24,307 nt of DNA from an uncultured Bacteroidales bacterium (lineage in GTDB: Bacteria > Bacteroidota > Bacteroidia > Bacteroidales > Tenuifilaceae), in contig CALGIR010000216.1 in the NCBI GenBank assembly GCA_937915475.1, forward strand, positions 1-24,307. Reading direction: 5' to 3'. Numbering within the stretch: the stretch's first letter is position 1; each line of letters opens with the position of its first letter. Shown here piece after piece: positions 6,963-13,613 of the stretch. A model generated the notes under the pieces. The model saw only the letters and a list, made by a program, of their open reading frames with translations, had not been told where the DNA came from and searched no databases. Made by a program: the position numbers and the translations under genes.

Positions 6963-8609
6963 ATGCTTAAAGAAACTGTAACCCAGTATTTCGAGGATAG
7001 TATCCAGAAAAACTGGAATTTTAAAGCCCTATCCGATTATAAGGGCGACACCTTTACGTATGCCGAGGTTGCGCAACACATTAGTAGGCTTCACAATTTC
7101 TACAAATTGGCAGGCGTAAAAGAGGGTGATAAAATTGCCCTAGTGGGCAAAAACTCTGCACGATGGGGAATAATATACCTTTCGGTAGTATCATATGGAG
7201 CGGTAATTGTACCAATCCTCCCCGATTTTAAACCTGGAGACATTCACGAGATTGTAAACCACTCAGACTCTATGCTGCTTTTTGCCGAGCAACAGCTCTT
7301 TGAAACAATGGAGTTTGACAAGATGCCCCAGATTATAGGGTCGTTAAAAATTAATGGGTTTACAATACAAGCGCAGCGTTCATCTATTCTAGCTGAGGCG
7401 GTTGAGAAGTCAGGAATTGAAAAGCCAATAGATTCAGATGGTTCCAATCCTGATGACTATAAACTTCCTCAAGTTTCCAATGAGAAGTTAGCCGTAATAA
7501 GCTATACGTCGGGGACAACAGGTTTTGCAAAAGGGGTAATGATTCCTCATAATAGCCTTGCTGCGAATATGCGTTATGCGCAAGAGAATATGCCGTTGAA
7601 CCCTGGAGATAGAATTGTGTCGTTTCTTCCCCTTGCGCATACCTTTGGGTGTGCATTTGAGTTTTTATTTCCCTTTACTCTTGGGTGTCATATTACCATA
7701 CTAACTAAAACACCTTCGCCACAAATAGTATTGCAAGCATTTGGCGAGGTTAGGCCTTCGTTAATACTATCGGTACCACTTGTAATTGAGAAGATTTATA
7801 AGAAGCAAGTGCTGCCCATTGTATCAAAACCCTCCATGAAGATCTTGCTTAAGATACCTGTTATTAATAGTATAATCCTTAAGAAGATTAGGGTAAAACT
7901 TGAGGCTGCTTTTGGCGGGAATTTCAGGGAACTAGTACTGGGTGGGGCTGCATTTAATCAGGAGACTGAAATTTTCTTCGCAAAGATGAAATTTCCGTTT
8001 ACGGTGGGCTACGGAATGACAGAGTGTGGTCCGCTAATTAGTTACTGCAATTGGAGAGAAACCCCCGTAGGTGCCTCGGGCAAGGTTGTTGATACCCTTG
8101 AAATAAAAATTGACTCGCCCAATCCTGAGCGAATTGCAGGTGAGATTATGGTTAAGGGCGCTAACGTAATGTATGGCTACTACAAAAACGAAAAGGCAAC
8201 CAAAGAAGTTTTGGACGATGAAGGATGGCTGCATACAGGCGATTTGGGCCTGATTGATAAAAAAGGGAACATTTTTATTAAGGGCAGAATAAAGAGTATG
8301 CTGCTTGGTTCAAGTGGTGTGAATATTTATCCCGAGGAGATTGAATCGGTACTAAATAATAGGTTTGGAGTAGCCGAAACCGTGGTTGTTCAGCGAGATG
8401 ATAAGTTGGTAGCCCTTATATATCCCGACCAGGAATATGTACAGCAAAATAAGGTTGATAAGGAGACTCTTCAAAAACTTTTTGACGAGTATAAAAAAGA
8501 GGCGAACGAACAGCTGCCTGCTTATATGAATATTTCACAGGTAGTAATTCAAACCGAAGACTTTATCAAAACTCCTAAGCGAAGTATTAAGCGTTATCTG
8601 TATAGTTAA
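6963..8609 (+). CDS. AMP-forming long-chain acyl-CoA synthetase-like protein
   Basis: 548 residues from the ATG at 6963; the in-frame ATG 13 codons earlier precedes the promoter element and adds a charged tail, so I rejected it. The adenylate-forming enzyme motifs appear in order: the phosphate-binding loop YTSGTTGFAKGV (181-192), YGMTE (350-354), TGDLG with Asp427, the hinge region KGRIKSM with Arg442, and a basic C-terminus TPKRSIKRY holding the likely catalytic lysine (Lys543). The family activates a carboxylic acid with ATP to an acyl adenylate and passes it to CoA or a carrier protein. The overall layout is closest to FadD-type long-chain fatty acid CoA ligases, and no membrane helix is evident. 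The exact substrate, and CoA versus carrier protein, cannot be read here. It stands alone on the plus strand and ends at a hairpin terminator. Confidence 0.85.
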   Translation: MLKETVTQYFEDSIQKNWNFKALSDYKGDTFTYAEVAQHISRLHNFYKLAGVKEGDKIALVGKNSARWGIIYLSVVSYGAVIVPILPDFKPGDIHEIVNHSDSMLLFAEQQLFETMEFDKMPQIIGSLKINGFTIQAQRSSILAEAVEKSGIEKPIDSDGSNPDDYKLPQVSNEKLAVISYTSGTTGFAKGVMIPHNSLAANMRYAQENMPLNPGDRIVSFLPLAHTFGCAFEFLFPFTLGCHITILTKTPSPQIVLQAFGEVRPSLILSVPLVIEKIYKKQVLPIVSKPSMKILLKIPVINSIILKKIRVKLEAAFGGNFRELVLGGAAFNQETEIFFAKMKFPFTVGYGMTECGPLISYCNWRETPVGASGKVVDTLEIKIDSPNPERIAGEIMVKGANVMYGYYKNEKATKEVLDDEGWLHTGDLGLIDKKGNIFIKGRIKSMLLGSSGVNIYPEEIESVLNNRFGVAETVVVQRDDKLVALIYPDQEYVQQNKVDKETLQKLFDEYKKEANEQLPAYMNISQVVIQTEDFIKTPKRSIKRYLYS

Positions 8610-8639
8610 TGGTTTATCATGTTAAAACTTTGTATTAAA

Positions 8640-8671
8640 AAAGGGAGAGTTTAAAAGTAAACTCTCCCTTT
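8640..8671. terminator. Bidirectional hairpin terminator
   Basis: A 14-bp perfect stem: AAAGGGAGAGTTTA (8640-8653) pairs with 8658-8671 around an AAAG loop. T-rich sequence follows on both strands. It lies between the convergent acyl-CoA synthetase (plus) and ppiB (minus) genes and probably serves both. Confidence 0.8.
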
Positions 8672-8730
8672 CTTAGTTATTACTTACACAGATTATGGGA
8701 TACTCCCTTATTACTTCTTTATTTTAATGG

Positions 8731-9189
8731 CTACTCATTAACTATAACGATTTTATCAATAGCATCACCTTGTTTTATTTGGTCAATCACTTCAATCCCT
8801 TCGTAAACTTTCCCAAAGCAAGTGTGAACTCCATCTAAATGGCTTGTATTATCTCGGCTGTGGCAGACAAAGAATTGTGAGCCGCCCGTGTTTTTTCCTG
8901 CATGAGCCATAGAAAGAACGCCCTTGTCGTGGTATTGGTTATCGCCGTTAAGTTCACAATCAATAGAGTAGCCTGGTCCACCTGTACCAATCCTGCTGTC
9001 GCTCATATCTTTTGAAAGAGGGCATCCACCCTGGATTACGAAATTTGGAATAACCCGGTGAAAGGCCAGGCCATTGTAAAATCCTTCATCGGCAAGTTTT
9101 ATAAAATTTGCAACAGTTTTAGGTGCATCGTTTTCGTAAAACTTAACTTTCATTACGCCTTTGGGCGTATGAATTTCTGCTATCTTCAT
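8731..9189 (-). CDS. ppiB: Cyclophilin-type peptidyl-prolyl cis-trans isomerase
   Basis: 152 residues, a single cyclophilin domain with no signal peptide, so cytoplasmic. It catalyses cis-trans isomerisation of X-Pro bonds during folding. The active-site segments are intact: FHRVIPNFVIQGG (Arg45, Phe50, Gln53), GVLSMAHAG (90-98), GSQFFV (103-108) and HLDGVHTCFGKV (His117 to Val128). The position that is Trp in human cyclophilin A is His117 here, a common bacterial variant usually linked to weak cyclosporin binding. Length and order match bacterial PpiB-like enzymes. It follows the cytidylate-kinase-like gene on the same strand after a 92-base gap, so cotranscription is possible but not shown. 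Downstream it ends near the bidirectional hairpin at 8640-8671. Confidence 0.93.
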   Translation of the reverse strand: MKIAEIHTPKGVMKVKFYENDAPKTVANFIKLADEGFYNGLAFHRVIPNFVIQGGCPLSKDMSDSRIGTGGPGYSIDCELNGDNQYHDKGVLSMAHAGKNTGGSQFFVCHSRDNTSHLDGVHTCFGKVYEGIEVIDQIKQGDAIDKIVIVNE

Positions 9190-9281
9190 GCTTTAGTATT
9201 TATGATATTAGTACAAAATTTACACAACAGTTACTGTAGTATAAATGTTTCATTCAGGTTGCGAATATAGGGTAAATCTGG

Positions 9282-9974
9282 TTATATTACACCTCTAATC
9301 TTAGCTAGCTTTAGGATTAGGTCAACTATATCCTCAGTATCAACTGTTGACCTATTTAGAAGTAAATCGAAGAGTTCGCTATCAGGTTTATTTCCCCTAA
9401 AGAATTCCATAAATGCCTCACGGCGCTTATCGGTGTCTTTAACCCTTTCCATTGCATCGGAGATTGAAATGTCAAACCTTTTTTTAATGGTTTCCGCACG
9501 CCAGTCGATTGGTGCCATGAGTTTAACATGTACCGATCGCTTAATGTGTTTTGCTAAAACGCAACCTGCCCTACCAACTATAACCGTATTCCCTTGAACC
9601 GAGTAGGAACGGACTATCTGGGCTATTGTACGTTTTATTTGGATGTCGCTAAGGTATTTGTCTTTTGTGAAAATTGAGACTAAATCGCGAAATATCGATT
9701 TTTCTTTGGCGCCAAAGATGTGCACTATCTCATCTGGTTTTGCTTTTAGCGACTCGGCTGCATCGTGGAGAATATGGTGGCTCACAAGCACCCATTTAGG
9801 TTTCTCTTCAGCTGCTTGTATTGCATTAATCTTTTTAGTTAGGAGGTCGGCTACTTCGTTTCCGTAACAGCCATATTCTCGTGATATGGTGATAACTGGT
9901 CCGGGATCTTGCACGGTTTGCTCTTCTTCGCGTCGCACCCTTTCGTGCATGTAGTGTAAAAAGAGATTTTCCAT
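9282..9974 (-). CDS. Cytidylate kinase-like family protein
   Basis: 230 residues. After a charged N-terminal stretch (about 10-20), the segment PVITISREYGCYGNEVADLL (26-45) is the signature of the cytidylate kinase-like family, in which the normal Walker A GxxGxGK[ST] of Cmk is replaced by ISREYGxxG. Later segments fit a P-loop nucleotide kinase fold: NTVIVGRAGCVLA, then HVKLMAPIDWRAETIKKRF and TDKRREAFMEFF as a lid-like basic region. The family usual form is YGSGGRE; here it is YGCYGNE, with Cys36 and Tyr37 in the loop. The family is annotated by similarity only, and its substrate is not established; it should not be called a CMP kinase. It lies between ppiB and the EF-G paralogue on the same strand. 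No recognisable promoter box is seen in the gap upstream. Confidence 0.7.
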   Translation of the reverse strand: MENLFLHYMHERVRREEEQTVQDPGPVITISREYGCYGNEVADLLTKKINAIQAAEEKPKWVLVSHHILHDAAESLKAKPDEIVHIFGAKEKSIFRDLVSIFTKDKYLSDIQIKRTIAQIVRSYSVQGNTVIVGRAGCVLAKHIKRSVHVKLMAPIDWRAETIKKRFDISISDAMERVKDTDKRREAFMEFFRGNKPDSELFDLLLNRSTVDTEDIVDLILKLAKIRGVI

Positions 9975-10090
9975 GATATTTTTTCTTTTAAATATAGAAC
10001 AAATAGTTAGATGTTTCAGCGTTTTTATAGCATTTCTGCTCTACGCCTATTTAATTTATTCATAAAGAGTGAGTTTCGATTTATGGAAAT

Positions 10091-10120
10091 AAAAAACTCC
10101 TACATTAGCAGGAGTTTTTT
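10091..10120. terminator. Hairpin terminator downstream of the EF-G paralogue
   Basis: An 11-bp perfect stem: AAAAAACTCCT (10091-10101) pairs with AGGAGTTTTTT (10110-10120) around an 8-base loop. The T-run is part of the stem on either strand, a classic intrinsic terminator shape. It lies 19 bases past the stop of the EF-G paralogue and separates it from the cytidylate-kinase-like gene. Confidence 0.85.
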
Positions 10121-10139
10121 ATCTCTGTTCGAATAATAT

Positions 10140-12296
10140 CTATTCTTCTTCCGATTCCTCTTCGTATGCCTTGAGTAGTTTCTCCTGTATATCTGCAGGA
10201 ACCTGTTCGTAGTCAATAAATTTCATGCTATAAGTTGCCCTTCCGCTAGTTAACGATGATAGAGCGGTAGAGTACTTATTGAGTTCGGCCAGTGGCACTC
10301 TTGCATTAATTTTTTCAAATCCTTTAACGCTATCCATCCCAAGTATAATAGATCTTCTATTCTGAAGATCGCTCATAACATCTCCCATCTTATCTGCAGG
10401 TACAAGAACTTCTACCTCATAAACCGGCTCCATAATTTTTGGGCCTGCATTTTTAAACGCAGTTCGGAAAGCGTTGCGCCCTGCGAGTTTAAATGAGATT
10501 TCGTTTGAGTCAACGGGGTGCATTTTACCGTCGTATACAGATACTCTGATATCACGAGCATACGATCCGGTAAGGGGTCCTTGCTCTATCCTTTCCATTA
10601 TACCTTTAAGAATTGCGGGCAGAAACCGAGCATCAATAGATCCCCCAACAATACAGTTGTAAAAAATAAGTTTACCGCCCCAATCAAGCTTTATCTCCTC
10701 TTTTCCTCTAACGCTAATATTTATCTCACGGCCATTAATTTTAAACTTAACAGGGTCGGGCGCACCTTCCACGTATGGTTCAATCACCATATGTACTTCT
10801 CCAAATTGACCTGCTCCACCACTTTGTTTTCTATGGCGGTAGTCAGCCTGTGCAATTTTAGTAATGGTTTCGCGATAAGGTATGCGTGGTGGAAGGAAAT
10901 CCACATCAATTTTGTGTAGATTAAGTAGTTGCCACCTAAGTATATTAAGGTGATGTTCACCTTGTCCAGATAAGATAATTTGTCTAAGCTCTTTAGAGTA
11001 TTCAATATTAATAGTAGGATCCTCTTGGTGTGCTCTATTCAGGTATTCGCCAAGTTTCTCAGTGTCCGCCTCATTCTTTGCCTTAATTGCAGTTCTAAAT
11101 TTTGCATTTGGGAATACAAGTGATTCAAAATCGATGTTTTTACCAGGTGCACTAAGGGTGTGGTTTGTTTTAGTGTTTTTAAGTTTCACTGCTGCTCCAA
11201 TATCACCTGCAATTAGTTCAGTTACTTTTTCACGCTTCTTACCAGCAACAACAAAAAGTTGCGATATACGCTCTTTCCCGTCATTGGTGGTGTTCACCAT
11301 GTCCATCCCCTCTTTAACCTTGCCCGACATCACTTTAAAATAGTTTACCTCTCCAATATGAGATTCAACCGCTGTTTTGAACACAAATAGTGAGGCGGGT
11401 TCTGAAGAGCTACAGCTAATCTCCTTACCATCCTTAGTTTTGGATGCTGGATATTTATCGGGACTTGGGCATACATTAATAATGAATTCCATTAGCCTTT
11501 TTACGCCGATACTGCGTTTGCCTGAAACACAGAAAACAGGAAATATACCTCGCAAAAGCAAACCTTCTCTAATACCTTCTCGCATTTCATCTTCCGAAAG
11601 GGTGCCTTGATCAAAGAATTTCTCCATTAATTTCTCGTCATTCTCAGCAGAAGTTTCAATAAGCGTGTTTTGCAGTTCCTTGGCTTTATCCATTTCCTCT
11701 GCAGGGATATCGAGAATTTCGCGTTCTCCAGTGTCACCCTTAAACTTGTACATCTTCATTACAAGTACATCAATAATAGCATTAAAATCTGGGCCAGCGT
11801 TTACTGGGTATTGAACTATAGCTACTTTTGAACCAAAACTTACCTTAAGCGACTCAATGGCTTGATCAAAGTTGGCCTTATCATGGTCAAGCTGGTTGAT
11901 GGCAAAAATCATGGATTTTCCGAGCTTTTCGGCATGGCGCGCAAAGATTTCCGTTCCAACCTCTACTCCGTGTTGTGCATTAATAACCATTAGGCCTAAA
12001 TCAACTGGATGCATAGAGGAAATAACAGCACCAACAAAATCATCGGAACCAGGAGTATCGATGATGTTTAACTTATTTTCGTTAAATTCTGTGTAAAGTA
12101 CTGTAGAGAATATGGAACGCTGATTCTGCTGTTCAATTTCGGTGTGGTCAGATACAGTATTCTTTGCTTCAATAGTACCCTTGCGGTCAATAACTTTTCC
12201 TTCAAACATCATGGTTTCGGCTAGGATAGTTTTTCCTGAACCGGTATTGCCAAGTAGGGCAATGTTTCTTATTTGATCTGACTGGTAGGTTTTCAT
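10140..12296 (-). CDS. fusA2: EF-G paralogue (EF-G2) with altered GTPase motifs
   Basis: 718 residues with the full EF-G layout: G domain, domain II, then the domain IV signature YRHRKQSGGAGQFGEVHM and a domain V ending SGRATYSMKF, ahead of an acidic tail EEESEEE. The GTPase motifs differ from canonical EF-G. G1 is GNTGSGKT (16-23) rather than AHIDAGKT. Switch I has QRSIFS (59-64) where EF-G has ERGITI, so the Mg-coordinating Thr is Phe. G3 is DTPGSDDF (80-87), with Ser84 replacing the catalytic His. G4 is NQLD (134-137) rather than NKMD. The P-loop Lys-Thr remains, so GTP may still bind, but hydrolysis is probably weak or absent. Bacteroides carry an EF-G2 reported to work in translocation without GTP hydrolysis; I infer this is its counterpart. 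It is divergent from the str operon, with its own promoter at 12370-12399. Confidence 0.9.
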   Translation of the reverse strand: MKTYQSDQIRNIALLGNTGSGKTILAETMMFEGKVIDRKGTIEAKNTVSDHTEIEQQNQRSIFSTVLYTEFNENKLNIIDTPGSDDFVGAVISSMHPVDLGLMVINAQHGVEVGTEIFARHAEKLGKSMIFAINQLDHDKANFDQAIESLKVSFGSKVAIVQYPVNAGPDFNAIIDVLVMKMYKFKGDTGEREILDIPAEEMDKAKELQNTLIETSAENDEKLMEKFFDQGTLSEDEMREGIREGLLLRGIFPVFCVSGKRSIGVKRLMEFIINVCPSPDKYPASKTKDGKEISCSSSEPASLFVFKTAVESHIGEVNYFKVMSGKVKEGMDMVNTTNDGKERISQLFVVAGKKREKVTELIAGDIGAAVKLKNTKTNHTLSAPGKNIDFESLVFPNAKFRTAIKAKNEADTEKLGEYLNRAHQEDPTINIEYSKELRQIILSGQGEHHLNILRWQLLNLHKIDVDFLPPRIPYRETITKIAQADYRHRKQSGGAGQFGEVHMVIEPYVEGAPDPVKFKINGREINISVRGKEEIKLDWGGKLIFYNCIVGGSIDARFLPAILKGIMERIEQGPLTGSYARDIRVSVYDGKMHPVDSNEISFKLAGRNAFRTAFKNAGPKIMEPVYEVEVLVPADKMGDVMSDLQNRRSIILGMDSVKGFEKINARVPLAELNKYSTALSSLTSGRATYSMKFIDYEQVPADIQEKLLKAYEEESEEE

Positions 12297-12369
12297 CTCT
12301 ACGTGCTTTTACTGAAGTTTAACAATATTTTTACTATGCTGATTAAATCCTTTTAATATAAAAAGTTCC

Positions 12370-12399
12370 CAAAAATACTAATTTTTTTTTTTAAACAAA
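12370..12399 (-). promoter_or_regulatory. Promoter of fusA2
   Basis: On the minus strand: TTTG (12396-12399), 18 bases, then TATTTTTG (12370-12377), which fits the Bacteroidota -33/-7 consensus TTTG and TAnnTTTG. Transcription should begin near 12363, giving a leader of about 65 bases before the ATG at 12296. Confidence 0.6.
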
Positions 12400-12517
12400 C
12401 ATTCGCAACAGTTTACTTCAAATAGAATCAATTTATTTGCGATTGTAAATTTGGTTTGCCCACGAGCAAGTTGAATGAAGAATAATCATTGATTGACAAT
12501 AATTAATGTGGTAAACT

Positions 12518-12549
12518 TTTGGAATTGTAGAATGAGATTCTTAAATTTG
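12518..12549 (+). promoter_or_regulatory. Upstream promoter (P1) of the str-S10-spc operon
   Basis: TTTG at 12518-12521, a 20-base spacer, and TAAATTTG at 12542-12549: both elements and the spacing match the Bacteroidota vegetative promoter. Expected start near 12556, about 130 bases upstream of rpsL. Confidence 0.65.
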
Positions 12550-12606
12550 CGCCCGCATTTTTAGGGTAGTAAAACGCTAGCTCACAATAAAAATGGCGTT
12601 AAATGT

Positions 12607-12636
12607 TTTGGTATTTAATAAAAAAGAATACCTTTG
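12607..12636 (+). promoter_or_regulatory. Proximal promoter (P2) of the str-S10-spc operon
   Basis: TTTG at 12607-12610, an 18-base spacer, and TACCTTTG at 12629-12636. Expected start near 12643, about 40 bases before rpsL. Together with P1 it makes a tandem arrangement that fits strong expression of a ribosomal operon. Confidence 0.7.
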
Positions 12637-12683
12637 CAACCCGATTTTAGCCGAGAATCTTATTTAATTTAATCAAGATATAT

Positions 12684-13064
12684 ATGCCTACTATTCAACA
12701 ATTAGTGAGAAAGGGGAGGAAAAAAATTGTAGAGCAGAGTAAATCTCCAGCTCTTAATTCTTGTCCTCAGCGTCGTGGAGTGTGTGTACGTGTGTACACT
12801 ACAACCCCCAAGAAGCCTAACTCAGCAATGAGGAAGGTTGCCAGGGTAAGGCTTACCAATGGGAATGAGGTTAACGCTTACATCCCCGGTGAAGGACACA
12901 ACCTACAGGAGCACTCAATAGTGCTTATCCGTGGAGGCAGGGTTAAAGATTTGCCTGGTGTTCGCTATCACCTAGTTAGGGGTGCCCTTGATGCGTCTGG
13001 AGTTGAAGGTCGCACACAGCGCCGCTCCAAGTACGGTACCAAAAAGCCAAAGAAAAAAAGTTAA
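12684..13064 (+). CDS. rpsL: Ribosomal protein S12
   Basis: 126 residues. S12 sits at the decoding centre of the 30S subunit and helps monitor codon-anticodon pairing. The hallmark segments are intact: CPQRRGVCVRVYTTTPKKPNSAMRK and RGGRVKDLPGVRYH. Lys43 and Lys88, the positions most often changed in streptomycin resistance, are both wild type, and Asp89, the usual methylthiolation site, is present. The C-terminal basic tail KKPKKKS is normal. It is the first gene of the operon, preceded by an A/T-rich leader without a Shine-Dalgarno sequence, as usual in Bacteroidota, and by the tandem promoters P1 and P2. rpsG follows after 27 bases. Confidence 0.98.
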   Translation: MPTIQQLVRKGRKKIVEQSKSPALNSCPQRRGVCVRVYTTTPKKPNSAMRKVARVRLTNGNEVNAYIPGEGHNLQEHSIVLIRGGRVKDLPGVRYHLVRGALDASGVEGRTQRRSKYGTKKPKKKS

Positions 13065-13091
13065 TTAACAACTAAATTGTTTCTTTAAGAA

Positions 13092-13571
13092 ATGAGAAAA
13101 ACAAAACCAAAGAAGAGGATACTTTTGCCCGATCCCAAATTCAAAGACGTTGAAGTTACACGTTTTGTGAATCACATGATGTTCAGCGGGAAGAAGAGTA
13201 TCGCATTCAACATCTTTTACGATGCACTAGAGATCGTTGAAGAAAAGATGAAGGATGCAGAGAAGAGCCCTCTCGAGATATGGAAGAAGGCCATTGAGAA
13301 CATTACCCCTCAGGTAGAGGTTAAAAGCCGTAGAGTAGGTGGTGCAACTTTCCAAGTACCGATGGAAGTTCGTGGTGATCGCAAGATTTCTTTGTCAATG
13401 AAGAATATGATTTCATACTCGCGTAAACGTTCAGGTAATAAAGGAATGAGTGATAAGTTGGCAGCCGAAATTATGGCTGCATATAATGAAGAGGGTGCAG
13501 CATTTAAGCGTAAAGAGGATATGCACCGTATGGCAGAAGCAAATAAGGCTTTCGCACATTTCCGTTTTTAA
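13092..13571 (+). CDS. rpsG: Ribosomal protein S7
   Basis: 159 residues, within the usual bacterial range. S7 binds the 3' major domain of 16S rRNA, nucleates 30S head assembly and lines the E site. Family segments visible are FVNHMMFSGKKSIAFNIFYDAL, VKSRRVGGATFQVPMEV, the long basic C-terminal helices with SYSRKRSGNKGMSDKLAAEI, and KRKEDMHRMAEANKAFAHFRF at the end. It lies between rpsL and fusA, the classic str order. The leader before fusA is 42 bases. In E. coli S7 represses its own operon; whether that holds here is unknown. Confidence 0.98.
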   Translation: MRKTKPKKRILLPDPKFKDVEVTRFVNHMMFSGKKSIAFNIFYDALEIVEEKMKDAEKSPLEIWKKAIENITPQVEVKSRRVGGATFQVPMEVRGDRKISLSMKNMISYSRKRSGNKGMSDKLAAEIMAAYNEEGAAFKRKEDMHRMAEANKAFAHFRF

Positions 13572-13613
13572 TAAAGTTTTATAACCTACAATATACATAG
13601 AGAAAGATATTTG

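Larger units (their letters stand above)
12297..12683. other. Divergent control region between fusA2 and the str-S10-spc operon
   Basis: 387 bases without a gene. On the minus strand is the fusA2 promoter (12370-12399). On the plus strand are two tandem promoters for rpsL (12518-12549 and 12607-12636), giving expected leaders of about 130 and 40 bases. A T-run of 12 or more lies at 12382-12392. No strong terminator or riboswitch-like fold is evident. An AACGC/GCGTT pair around 12575-12602 could form only a weak hairpin. Confidence 0.6.

Noticed and set aside
12446..12453. A third TAAATTTG on the plus strand upstream of rpsL
   Set aside because: It fits the -7 consensus but no TTTG lies 18-21 bases upstream, and two better promoters follow.
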